From Choanephora cucurbitarum (lineage: Eukaryota; Mucoromycota; Mucoromycetes; Mucorales; Choanephoraceae): a stretch of 64,000 bases of DNA. Positions 56,301 through 64,000 of this stretch are shown here, one piece after another. The notes beneath the pieces are model-generated. The model had not been told where the DNA came from. It worked only from the letters and a program-made list of their open reading frames with translations, and searched no databases. The stretch spans positions 62,001 to 126,000 of the forward strand of contig JAIWNI010000061.1 of NCBI GenBank assembly GCA_025331435.1, given 5' to 3'. The position numbers and the translations under genes are program-made. The first letter of the stretch is position 1; every line of letters starts with the position of its first letter.

Positions 56301-58072
56301 TTGCACCCCTTAATGATTTGCTGAAGAAAAATGCCAAATTTGTTTGGGGACCGAATCAAGAACAAGCCTTTCTCACCATTAAAGAATGTATCATAAATGC
56401 CGTTCAGCTGAAATACCCAGACCCTGTAGCCAAATACAAGCTTTACAGTGATGCCAGTGATCTTGGAATTGGTGGTGTATTGGTACAATGGGATGAAGAG
56501 TGCGAAGAAGACCGACCCATTTGCTTTTTGTCTCGAAAGTTGTCCCCTGCGGAGATGAAGTATCCTACGGTTGAAAAGGAGTGCCTCGCACTGGTGTTTC
56601 TATTATCGCGACTTAGACGTTATATATTAAACAAAGAGCTTGAAGTATTTACCGACAGTACCGCGGTCCGCTATCTTTTTACAAAATCAGATCCTAGTAG
56701 TCGACTTCAACGTTGGATAGTGGCGGTTCAAGAATTCAATTTCAAAATATTCCACCTACCTGGAAAACGTAATGTTGTAGCAGATGCTATGTCGCGCTAT
56801 CCTCCTCAAAATTTAAACGTTGAAGACATGATCTCACCTGATGAATACATTTTTGATAATTGGTTTGTTGACGCAGTACAAGATGAATACGAAGATTACT
56901 TGATGAAGATTTATCAAACCCTGCTGAATCAAGCAAAGGGTATTCTGGGACACGAAGAGAGAACTGTAGGACAACAATACAGATTAGGCGAAAACCAAAA
57001 GCTGTATAGAAAAGTAGGTGAACGATATTTATTGATACCGAAGCTTGCAGAACGGGAAAATACGCTCAGACAAGTTCACGATGGACATGGGCACTTTGGG
57101 CAGGAAGCAACATGGCAGCGTCTTTATGAGAGCTTTTGGTGGCCCAATGCCTATACACAAGTAAAGGAGTTTGTTAGATCATGCGAAAATTGTCAAATTC
57201 ATGCCTATTTGCCTCCCAAATTGCCAGCTGACGGGACTGTACCAGTACAGCAGCTCTTCGAGAGGTTTGCAATAGATTATGTTGGACCCTTCCCCAGGAG
57301 TGAAAGAAAAAACAAATACATCATAACTGCCATTGAATACCATACTGGATGGCCTATTGCCAAAGCAGTCAAAAGAGCAGACGCTGATACCACGATCAAT
57401 TTTCTCTACGAAGAAATCTTTTGTAACTTTGGCCCCAGTAAGAAAATCTTGTCGGATAATGGCACACATTTTGTAAGTGAAGAAGTCCAGAAGTTTGCCG
57501 ATTATGTAAACGTCAAGCACCAGTTCACAGCTCCGTACCGCCCACAGACGAACGGTAAAGTAGAACACTTAAATGGCACCCTTGTACGAGGAATCAAGAA
57601 AATGGTGGAAAATAACTCGAACAACTGGGATACGTATTTACCTGCCATGCTATATGCATACAGGACTAAAATACATAAGAAATTAGGTATCTCTCCTTTT
57701 GAGGCTTTGTATGGTGTACCCTCGAGAATTCCAGAACAAGATCCACTACAAACATTAGGGCTCAAATTAGGCTTGGAAAGAATGTACTTTCTTTTGGACC
57801 GTCGACTGGGTGACGAAAATCGACAAGCAGTTAAACAAATGAACTGTGAAGACAAAACAATGAAGCTCGAAATTGGAGATCAAGTCCTTCGAGTGCGACC
57901 ATTCAAGAAAAACAAATTGGCTGCAAATTATCAAGATCGTATATATACAGTCATAGGCCGTTTCCACAAGAATACCTTTGTGCTCATGGACGATCAAGGG
58001 AAAAAGCTAAAGCGTGCGGTTAACGGTAACCATTTGAAAAGGTTCTTTGCTAGAAAGGAGCTAGCAAATTAA
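53321..58072 (+). CDS. Ty3/gypsy gag-pol polyprotein, copy 1
   Basis: Single 1583-aa ORF with gag and pol fused in one frame. Gag: capsid-like region (residues 25-160), then zinc knuckles CYNCQNYGHVAQNC and CKICKGQAGNHVFWEC at about 249-280. Protease: VDAIMDAGSHCCIISLSLA, so the active-site triplet is DAG rather than DSG/DTG. Reverse transcriptase: TTLDLLKGFNQI, VMPFGIVNGPACF, and YIDD in TTYIDDITIF. RNase H: LYSDASDLGIG, TVEKECLAL, VFTDSTAV, NVVADAMSRYP. Integrase: HDGHGHFGQ...SCENCQIH zinc site, FAIDYVGPF, LSDNGTHF, PQTNGKVEHLNG (D, D, E). The C-terminus has a GPY/F-like module and no chromodomain. All catalytic residues other than the protease spelling are canonical, so it looks functional. 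Confidence 0.96.
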   Translation: MTQDKTVNFLASGVIRIPVFIEQMDPVQWLKTYESNLELINAKDEQKLNLISGYLSTHLLTSWYYMHDFVSWKQFKEKFIERFQISKPNLNVLMAQVLSVQRQEKESIRDYVDRFDNLAAKYERARRGQDGWNSINSLILKDTFIEGIRPQYLKIIVKQNIPKDLASAQSIAIKEGADDNVEPEDKVRRPRNTEGPSRTQLEHKFHHDGSTNAQEMKHQEMQKKVDDLSESLQKLTLLVERGQTHVKSACYNCQNYGHVAQNCPKDCKICKGQAGNHVFWECPRYEKKTNQNSYLILKSNKEDHDENYIVENYGVEKRKSHTDSDKDTRLSRSGKRVKAHDTIPPEMQARIQRKKEAAQNPQQADNTEVSTGTKQKKEQRRVQSRRDAEKKAKAILTANVYTNSLEDLMAIPGVRSALFRMTKRTRGVQGSKVSDEKNAMEVYQIGNTNKARQLTNSDAQGIGAPRVEAIIQGEFLVDAIMDAGSHCCIISLSLAKELNLKIVRKVYSSGNRMADGNIVRPVGEVHDLLVVVQGVLVQINATVFEKPPYDLLLGSDCMRLLGVAADYSTGHFSIQTDQGLCPLQVSFDTMNLRRKRLELKEEKILPYEDDESSEEEDSGSDGYSTDESTDSIYESYLVVPCETTDQTYMVGSFTPEVEELANDLDSTPTSNEDKIKIIEDKVQECEGLNKTQKTQLMELLNGYLDVFGVDYNDLKQTNLVKLHIDTGDSQPILKKPNKFMSHSELENLKKELAKMLKTGQIVPTMYLPSKDGNSSFGWAFPVMYVGKKNSKEGRLVVQFQDLNAVTKKDPWPLPSITHLMESYQGSNFFTTLDLLKGFNQIMVDDETIPKLTMTTPWGCYSYRVMPFGIVNGPACFSRAIYLAMHEYIDKFVTTYIDDITIFSKDFDTHLSHIQKVLERIREVNMVVKPSKGIFASKEVEVLGFVVSKQGIRPSSANVEKIKDFPKPNNKTDIRAFSALAGFYRRHINCFSDIIAPLNDLLKKNAKFVWGPNQEQAFLTIKECIINAVQLKYPDPVAKYKLYSDASDLGIGGVLVQWDEECEEDRPICFLSRKLSPAEMKYPTVEKECLALVFLLSRLRRYILNKELEVFTDSTAVRYLFTKSDPSSRLQRWIVAVQEFNFKIFHLPGKRNVVADAMSRYPPQNLNVEDMISPDEYIFDNWFVDAVQDEYEDYLMKIYQTLLNQAKGILGHEERTVGQQYRLGENQKLYRKVGERYLLIPKLAERENTLRQVHDGHGHFGQEATWQRLYESFWWPNAYTQVKEFVRSCENCQIHAYLPPKLPADGTVPVQQLFERFAIDYVGPFPRSERKNKYIITAIEYHTGWPIAKAVKRADADTTINFLYEEIFCNFGPSKKILSDNGTHFVSEEVQKFADYVNVKHQFTAPYRPQTNGKVEHLNGTLVRGIKKMVENNSNNWDTYLPAMLYAYRTKIHKKLGISPFEALYGVPSRIPEQDPLQTLGLKLGLERMYFLLDRRLGDENRQAVKQMNCEDKTMKLEIGDQVLRVRPFKKNKLAANYQDRIYTVIGRFHKNTFVLMDDQGKKLKRAVNGNHLKRFFARKELAN

Positions 58073-58085
58073 CTTTTCAAGGACT

Positions 58086-58098
58086 AAGTGGGGGATGA
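58086..58098 (+). other. polypurine tract, copy 1
   Basis: AAGTGGGGGATGA directly before LTR 2, the expected primer site for plus-strand DNA synthesis. The same sequence precedes LTR 3 (63190-63202). Confidence 0.65.
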
Positions 58099-58366
58099 TG
58101 AAATAGGTGAACACAGTTTGCTACCCGTATGACAAAGCAAATTCTCAACTATAAAATTCAAATCACCAGCTACTTTTACTTTTTTTCTTTGGTTCACATC
58201 CAAAATATACGGGAATTAGTAAAAGTAAGCTATCTATATTCTATATTATTATCATTATCCAATTTTTAACATATATAATTTTATCAATAAAGCTGACCCA
58301 AACATACTACAAAATTAAGAACCCAAACCGTCAAAAGTCACATTTCAAATCATCTCCCATATTTCA
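58099..58366 (+). repeat. LTR 2 (268 bp), shared middle LTR
   Basis: Same sequence as LTR 1, serving as the 3' LTR of copy 1 and the 5' LTR of copy 2. No target-site duplication surrounds it. Confidence 0.93.
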
Positions 58367-58424
58367 ATAGTTTTACTATAAGAGTATAATTGGATATTCA
58401 AGAAATCGAACTTCAACAATACAA

Positions 58425-61400
58425 ATGACTCAGGATAAAACGGTTAACTTCCTGGCTTCTGGGGTTATCCGAATTCCAGTATTCATCGAGCAGATGGATC
58501 CTGTGCAATGGCTCAAGACTTACGAAAGTAACCTCGAACTCATCAATGCAAAAGATGAACAGAAGCTTAATCTCATATCAGGCTATCTCTCTACACATCT
58601 CCTTACTAGTTGGTATTATATGCATGATTTCGTTAGCTGGAAGCAATTCAAAGAGAAATTTATTGAAAGATTCCAAATCAGTAAACCAAATCTAAATGTG
58701 CTAATGGCTCAAGTTCTATCCGTACAAAGACAAGAAAAGGAAAGCATTCGAGACTACGTGGACCGCTTTGATAATCTAGCGGCCAAGTACGAAAGGGCAA
58801 GAAGAGGTCAAGACGGATGGAACTCTATCAACAGTCTTATCCTCAAAGACACTTTTATCGAAGGAATAAGACCTCAATATCTCAAGATTATTGTAAAACA
58901 GAATATTCCTAAAGATCTGGCTTCAGCCCAATCTATTGCTATCAAGGAAGGAGCTGATGACAATGTGGAACCAGAGGACAAAGTACGAAGACCAAGAAAT
59001 ACAGAAGGCCCTTCAAGAACTCAACTTGAACACAAGTTCCACCACGATGGTAGCACTAATGCGCAGGAAATGAAACATCAAGAAATGCAAAAGAAAGTTG
59101 ATGATTTGTCTGAATCATTACAAAAACTGACACTCCTAGTTGAGCGAGGTCAAACACATGTCAAATCTGCTTGCTATAACTGTCAAAATTATGGACATGT
59201 CGCTCAAAACTGCCCTAAGGATTGCAAAATATGCAAGGGACAAGCAGGAAACCATGTGTTTTGGGAATGCCCCAGATATGAAAAGAAAACAAATCAAAAC
59301 TCTTATCTTATTCTCAAATCAAATAAAGAAGACCATGATGAAAACTATATTGTGGAGAATTATGGGGTAGAAAAAAGGAAATCACATACCGACTCTGATA
59401 AAGATACACGGCTGTCTAGAAGTGGAAAAAGGGTGAAGGCACATGATACTATTCCGCCCGAAATGCAAGCACGTATACAGAGAAAGAAAGAAGCAGCTCA
59501 AAATCCACAACAGGCCGATAATACGGAGGTATCAACAGGCACAAAACAAAAGAAGGAACAAAGACGTGTACAGAGTAGAAGGGACGCTGAAAAAAAGGCC
59601 AAAGCTATTCTTACAGCTAATGTTTACACCAACTCGTTGGAAGATCTAATGGCTATTCCTGGAGTAAGATCCGCGCTATTCAGAATGACTAAAAGGACAA
59701 GAGGTGTGCAAGGATCTAAGGTTTCTGATGAGAAAAATGCTATGGAAGTATACCAAATAGGTAATACAAACAAGGCCAGACAGTTAACGAATTCGGATGC
59801 ACAAGGAATCGGAGCACCGCGAGTAGAAGCTATAATACAAGGAGAATTCTTAGTCGATGCTATTATGGATGCCGGATCACACTGCTGTATTATAAGTCTG
59901 TCGTTAGCTAAAGAGTTAAATCTTAAGATCGTAAGAAAAGTCTATTCTTCTGGCAATCGAATGGCTGATGGGAATATAGTAAGACCTGTTGGCGAAGTGC
60001 ATGATCTTTTAGTAGTGGTACAAGGTGTATTGGTACAAATCAATGCAACAGTGTTTGAGAAGCCACCATACGACCTTCTATTAGGTAGTGATTGTATGAG
60101 GCTTCTAGGTGTAGCTGCAGACTATAGTACAGGTCATTTTTCTATACAAACGGATCAAGGACTGTGCCCTCTTCAAGTTTCTTTTGACACGATGAACTTG
60201 AGACGGAAAAGGCTGGAACTCAAGGAAGAGAAGATACTACCTTATGAAGACGATGAATCATCCGAAGAAGAGGATTCTGGTTCTGATGGATATTCTACTG
60301 ATGAGTCTACTGACTCAATCTATGAGAGTTATTTGGTGGTGCCTTGCGAGACTACAGACCAAACTTACATGGTGGGATCTTTTACGCCGGAGGTTGAAGA
60401 ATTAGCCAACGACCTTGACAGTACACCTACGTCTAATGAGGATAAGATCAAAATCATTGAAGATAAGGTTCAAGAATGTGAAGGGTTGAACAAAACACAG
60501 AAAACACAATTGATGGAGTTGCTCAACGGATACCTAGATGTCTTTGGGGTTGACTATAATGACTTGAAGCAGACCAATTTGGTGAAGCTACACATAGATA
60601 CCGGAGACAGTCAACCTATTTTGAAGAAACCGAATAAATTCATGTCTCATTCCGAGTTAGAAAACCTAAAAAAGGAACTGGCTAAGATGCTCAAAACAGG
60701 ACAAATAGTACCTACTATGTATCTACCTAGTAAAGATGGGAATTCATCATTTGGCTGGGCTTTTCCTGTCATGTATGTAGGAAAAAAGAACTCAAAAGAA
60801 GGGCGTCTTGTGGTACAATTTCAAGACCTGAATGCGGTAACAAAGAAAGATCCATGGCCGCTCCCTTCAATTACACACCTCATGGAATCATACCAAGGTT
60901 CAAACTTTTTCACAACTTTAGACCTCCTAAAAGGCTTCAATCAGATTATGGTGGATGATGAAACTATACCAAAACTTACTATGACCACGCCATGGGGATG
61001 CTATTCCTATCGCGTTATGCCATTCGGTATCGTGAACGGACCGGCTTGCTTCTCGAGAGCAATATATTTAGCAATGCATGAATACATTGATAAATTTGTT
61101 ACCACGTATATTGACGATATCACGATATTTTCAAAAGACTTTGATACGCATCTATCACACATTCAAAAGGTGCTGGAAAGAATCCGTGAAGTAAATATGG
61201 TCGTCAAGCCTTCTAAAGGGATTTTTGCAAGTAAAGAGGTAGAGGTATTAGGATTTGTTGTATCCAAACAAGGTATCAGACCAAGTAGTGCGAACGTTGA
61301 AAAAATCAAAGACTTTCCTAAGCCCAACAACAAGACTGATATTCGAGCCTTCAGTGCTCTAGCCGGTTTCTATAGAAGGCATATCAATTGCTTTAGTGAT

Positions 61401-63176
61401 ATTATTGCACCCCTTAATGATTTGCTGAAGAAAAATGCCAAATTTGTTTGGGGACCGAATCAAGAACAAGCCTTTCTCACCATTAAAGAATGTATCATAA
61501 ATGCCGTTCAGCTGAAATACCCAGACCCTGTAGCCAAATACAAGCTTTACAGTGATGCCAGTGATCTTGGAATTGGTGGTGTATTGGTACAATGGGATGA
61601 AGAGTGCGAAGAAGACCGACCCATTTGCTTTTTGTCTCGAAAGTTGTCCCCTGCGGAGATGAAGTATCCTACGGTTGAAAAGGAGTGCCTCGCACTGGTG
61701 TTTCTATTATCGCGACTTAGACGTTATATATTAAACAAAGAGCTTGAAGTATTTACCGACAGTACCGCGGTCCGCTATCTTTTTACAAAATCAGATCCTA
61801 GTAGTCGACTTCAACGTTGGATAGTGGCGGTTCAAGAATTCAATTTCAAAATATTCCACCTACCTGGAAAACGTAATGTTGTAGCAGATGCTATGTCGCG
61901 CTATCCTCCTCAAAATTTAAACGTTGAAGACATGATCTCACCTGATGAATACATTTTTGATAATTGGTTTGTTGACGCAGTACAAGATGAATACGAAGAT
62001 TACTTGATGAAGATTTATCAAACCCTGCTGAATCAAGCAAAGGGTATTCTGGGACACGAAGAGAGAACTGTAGGACAACAATACAGATTAGGCGAAAACC
62101 AAAAGCTGTATAGAAAAGTAGGTGAACGATATTTATTGATACCGAAGCTTGCAGAACGGGAAAATACGCTCAGACAAGTTCACGATGGACATGGGCACTT
62201 TGGGCAGGAAGCAACATGGCAGCGTCTTTATGAGAGCTTTTGGTGGCCCAATGCCTATACACAAGTAAAGGAGTTTGTTAGATCATGCGAAAATTGTCAA
62301 ATTCATGCCTATTTGCCTCCCAAATTGCCAGCTGACGGGACTGTACCAGTACAGCAGCTCTTCGAGAGGTTTGCAATAGATTATGTTGGACCCTTCCCCA
62401 GGAGTGAAAGAAAAAACAAATACATCATAACTGCCATTGAATACCATACTGGATGGCCTATTGCCAAAGCAGTCAAAAGAGCAGACGCTGATACCACGAT
62501 CAATTTTCTCTACGAAGAAATCTTTTGTAACTTTGGCCCCAGTAAGAAAATCTTGTCGGATAATGGCACACATTTTGTAAGTGAAGAAGTCCAGAAGTTT
62601 GCCGATTATGTAAACGTCAAGCACCAGTTCACAGCTCCGTACCGCCCACAGACGAACGGTAAAGTAGAACACTTAAATGGCACCCTTGTACGAGGAATCA
62701 AGAAAATGGTGGAAAATAACTCGAACAACTGGGATACGTATTTACCTGCCATGCTATATGCATACAGGACTAAAATACATAAGAAATTAGGTATCTCTCC
62801 TTTTGAGGCTTTGTATGGTGTACCCTCGAGAATTCCAGAACAAGATCCACTACAAACATTAGGGCTCAAATTAGGCTTGGAAAGAATGTACTTTCTTTTG
62901 GACCGTCGACTGGGTGACGAAAATCGACAAGCAGTTAAACAAATGAACTGTGAAGACAAAACAATGAAGCTCGAAATTGGAGATCAAGTCCTTCGAGTGC
63001 GACCATTCAAGAAAAACAAATTGGCTGCAAATTATCAAGATCGTATATATACAGTCATAGGCCGTTTCCACAAGAATACCTTTGTGCTCATGGACGATCA
63101 AGGGAAAAAGCTAAAGCGTGCGGTTAACGGTAACCATTTGAAAAGGTTCTTTGCTAGAAAGGAGCTAGCAAATTAA
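58425..63176 (+). CDS. Ty3/gypsy gag-pol polyprotein, copy 2
   Basis: Predicted protein identical over all 1583 residues to copy 1, offset by exactly 5104 bp, with the same leader and 3' flank. Domain order and motifs are those given for copy 1. With two complete, undamaged copies, either could supply the proteins. Perfect identity means either very recent origin, ongoing homogenisation by recombination, or an assembly duplication. Confidence 0.95.
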   Translation: MTQDKTVNFLASGVIRIPVFIEQMDPVQWLKTYESNLELINAKDEQKLNLISGYLSTHLLTSWYYMHDFVSWKQFKEKFIERFQISKPNLNVLMAQVLSVQRQEKESIRDYVDRFDNLAAKYERARRGQDGWNSINSLILKDTFIEGIRPQYLKIIVKQNIPKDLASAQSIAIKEGADDNVEPEDKVRRPRNTEGPSRTQLEHKFHHDGSTNAQEMKHQEMQKKVDDLSESLQKLTLLVERGQTHVKSACYNCQNYGHVAQNCPKDCKICKGQAGNHVFWECPRYEKKTNQNSYLILKSNKEDHDENYIVENYGVEKRKSHTDSDKDTRLSRSGKRVKAHDTIPPEMQARIQRKKEAAQNPQQADNTEVSTGTKQKKEQRRVQSRRDAEKKAKAILTANVYTNSLEDLMAIPGVRSALFRMTKRTRGVQGSKVSDEKNAMEVYQIGNTNKARQLTNSDAQGIGAPRVEAIIQGEFLVDAIMDAGSHCCIISLSLAKELNLKIVRKVYSSGNRMADGNIVRPVGEVHDLLVVVQGVLVQINATVFEKPPYDLLLGSDCMRLLGVAADYSTGHFSIQTDQGLCPLQVSFDTMNLRRKRLELKEEKILPYEDDESSEEEDSGSDGYSTDESTDSIYESYLVVPCETTDQTYMVGSFTPEVEELANDLDSTPTSNEDKIKIIEDKVQECEGLNKTQKTQLMELLNGYLDVFGVDYNDLKQTNLVKLHIDTGDSQPILKKPNKFMSHSELENLKKELAKMLKTGQIVPTMYLPSKDGNSSFGWAFPVMYVGKKNSKEGRLVVQFQDLNAVTKKDPWPLPSITHLMESYQGSNFFTTLDLLKGFNQIMVDDETIPKLTMTTPWGCYSYRVMPFGIVNGPACFSRAIYLAMHEYIDKFVTTYIDDITIFSKDFDTHLSHIQKVLERIREVNMVVKPSKGIFASKEVEVLGFVVSKQGIRPSSANVEKIKDFPKPNNKTDIRAFSALAGFYRRHINCFSDIIAPLNDLLKKNAKFVWGPNQEQAFLTIKECIINAVQLKYPDPVAKYKLYSDASDLGIGGVLVQWDEECEEDRPICFLSRKLSPAEMKYPTVEKECLALVFLLSRLRRYILNKELEVFTDSTAVRYLFTKSDPSSRLQRWIVAVQEFNFKIFHLPGKRNVVADAMSRYPPQNLNVEDMISPDEYIFDNWFVDAVQDEYEDYLMKIYQTLLNQAKGILGHEERTVGQQYRLGENQKLYRKVGERYLLIPKLAERENTLRQVHDGHGHFGQEATWQRLYESFWWPNAYTQVKEFVRSCENCQIHAYLPPKLPADGTVPVQQLFERFAIDYVGPFPRSERKNKYIITAIEYHTGWPIAKAVKRADADTTINFLYEEIFCNFGPSKKILSDNGTHFVSEEVQKFADYVNVKHQFTAPYRPQTNGKVEHLNGTLVRGIKKMVENNSNNWDTYLPAMLYAYRTKIHKKLGISPFEALYGVPSRIPEQDPLQTLGLKLGLERMYFLLDRRLGDENRQAVKQMNCEDKTMKLEIGDQVLRVRPFKKNKLAANYQDRIYTVIGRFHKNTFVLMDDQGKKLKRAVNGNHLKRFFARKELAN

Positions 63177-63202
63177 CTTTTCAAGGACTAAGTGGGGGAT
63201 GA

Positions 63203-63470
63203 TGAAATAGGTGAACACAGTTTGCTACCCGTATGACAAAGCAAATTCTCAACTATAAAATTCAAATCACCAGCTACTTTTACTTTTTTTCTTTGGTTCA
63301 CATCCAAAATATACGGGAATTAGTAAAAGTAAGCTATCTATATTCTATATTATTATCATTATCCAATTTTTAACATATATAATTTTATCAATAAAGCTGA
63401 CCCAAACATACTACAAAATTAAGAACCCAAACCGTCAAAAGTCACATTTCAAATCATCTCCCATATTTCA
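63203..63470 (+). repeat. LTR 3 (268 bp)
   Basis: Same as LTRs 1 and 2 up to TATTTCA at 63464-63470; beyond this it departs into host DNA, which fixes the LTR end. Any outward promoter activity would read toward the Whi5-like gene 318 bp away. Confidence 0.93.
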
Positions 63471-63474
63471 ATAC

Positions 63475-63787
63475 AAATATGATGCATGAAGCTTACAAAA
63501 TTATTATGCTTAAATCGGGGTACCACTGTAGACTTCATGCAGAAAATGAAACTTGCCCAGTCCAATATTACACTTTTCAACATAAAGAACATGCGTTTAT
63601 GTTCAAAAAAGAGAGATCTCCTTTTTATTCTATCTTTCCATCGTCCAATCCATGCCACCCTTGTCTCTCAAGTACCACACTAAAAATCCTAATAAAGAAA
63701 ATGAAGAACAACAAATGATAACACACAATCTGACAAAACCAATGAATCCCCAGAATGTTACAAAAGTAAAGTGATACAAACGCAAAC
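63475..63787. other. upstream region of the Whi5-like gene
   Basis: Host DNA between the last LTR and the final gene. Short open stretches (63479-63718) have no domain. It probably holds the promoter, shortened or displaced by the transposon insertion. Confidence 0.4.
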
Positions 63788-64000
63788 ATGACATTCGCTA
63801 ATAAACAAAGCGCAAAGACAGTAACACTATTGAAAGCCAGGCTACAGTACGCTCAACTGAAGATGGAAACTGGACTGTCGACGGAAAACCTACAGAAAGT
63901 AGAGTCTGCCTTTATCAGCTCGCCAAAGCAACCTCGACGCCCTTTGCCTTCTGAATATCCTCCCTATACTCTTTCGCCTACACCTCTATCTCGAAGGTAT
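63788..64000 (+). CDS. Whi5/Nrm1-like cell-cycle repressor, 3' truncated by window end
   Basis: The first 71 codons of a gene running off the window. Residues 9-45 read KTVTLLKARLQYAQLKMETG followed by LSTENLQKVESAFIS, matching the short Whi5 motif (TLKxRLxxAxxKVxxG) through which Whi5/Nrm1-type proteins bind SBF/MBF transcription factors to repress G1/S genes. A Pro/Ser-rich stretch follows (PKQPRRPLPSEYPPY, then SPTPLSRR), including Ser/Thr-Pro sites that could be Cdk targets. ATG at 63788 is the first in frame. The rest of the protein and any introns lie outside the window. Assignment is from this single motif. Confidence 0.6.
   Translation, partial: MTFANKQSAKTVTLLKARLQYAQLKMETGLSTENLQKVESAFISSPKQPRRPLPSEYPPYTLSPTPLSRRY

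Larger units (their letters stand above)
52991..63474 (+). mobile_element. tandem Ty3/gypsy LTR retrotransposon: LTR-internal-LTR-internal-LTR
   Basis: Three LTRs (starts 52995, 58099, 63203) separate two internal regions, with an exact period of 5104 bp. The 4-bp target duplication ATAC occurs once on each outer side (52991-52994 and 63471-63474) and not around the middle LTR. This shows one insertion event of a dimer, or growth of a single insertion by LTR-LTR recombination, rather than two insertions. Both internal regions encode the same 1583-aa protein with no difference. Confidence 0.93.

Noticed and set aside
55500..62700. Minus-strand frames inside the two polyprotein genes
   Set aside because: They are antisense shadows, repeated exactly because the element is duplicated.

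Overview
The window looks like nuclear DNA of an early-diverging fungus, most likely a mucoralean (Mucoromycota). Evidence: short GT-AG introns of about 48-85 nt, AT-rich intergenic DNA with long T, CT and GA runs, a lipase of the Rhizomucor/Rhizopus type, small codon-biased secreted genes, and transposon families common in Mucoromycota. Exon boundaries were worked out by hand from splice signals and reading phase. Every multi-exon host model reported closes in frame from ATG to stop, with three caveats: one weak donor in the first gene, one frameshift in the 40.7-42.7 kb gene, and a last gene cut by the window end.

Layout. 0.8-6.4 kb is a compact housekeeping block: a UPF0658 Golgi membrane protein (+), then on the minus strand a GT15 mannosyltransferase, a small PAP2 phosphatase and a cAMP phosphodiesterase with an N-terminal receiver-like domain. 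7.4-12 kb holds a 64-aa secreted protein and a secreted lipase, each with a TATA box. 14.2-23.3 kb holds a vacuolar M28 peptidase, the STE24 CAAX protease, the TORC subunit LST8, a PIG-H/GPI15 homologue that overlaps LST8 tail to tail, and an ALYREF/Yra1-like mRNA export adaptor.

24.5-43 kb is a transposon island. It contains a chromodomain Ty3 remnant, an intact Tc1/mariner element, a Crypton with a GCR1_C domain, a Harbinger-type fragment, a second Tc1-like element that is dead, a 5'-truncated LINE with target-site duplication, a MITE-like element, a MULE relic, satellite-like repeats, and a multicopy gene family of unknown function with a possible PD-(D/E)XK nuclease signature (best copy 40749-42673, truncated copy 27347-27760).

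43.7-49.2 kb returns to host genes: a threonine-rich, cysteine-rich secreted protein and a Medusa (MedA)-like developmental regulator with about 3.8 kb of gene-free upstream DNA. 52991-63474 is a tandem Ty3/gypsy structure, LTR-internal-LTR-internal-LTR, with an exact 5104-bp period, one flanking ATAC duplication and two identical 1583-aa gag-pol ORFs. The window ends inside a Whi5-like cell-cycle gene 318 bp beyond the last LTR.

Functional links: GPI anchoring (PIG-H), Golgi mannosylation (GT15), polyprenyl-phosphate metabolism (PAP2) and Golgi membrane protein (UPF0658) all concern the secretory pathway and wall; LST8, the phosphodiesterase, MedA and Whi5 concern growth and developmental signalling. 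Nothing suggests they form a cluster; this is ordinary mixed fungal gene order broken by transposons.
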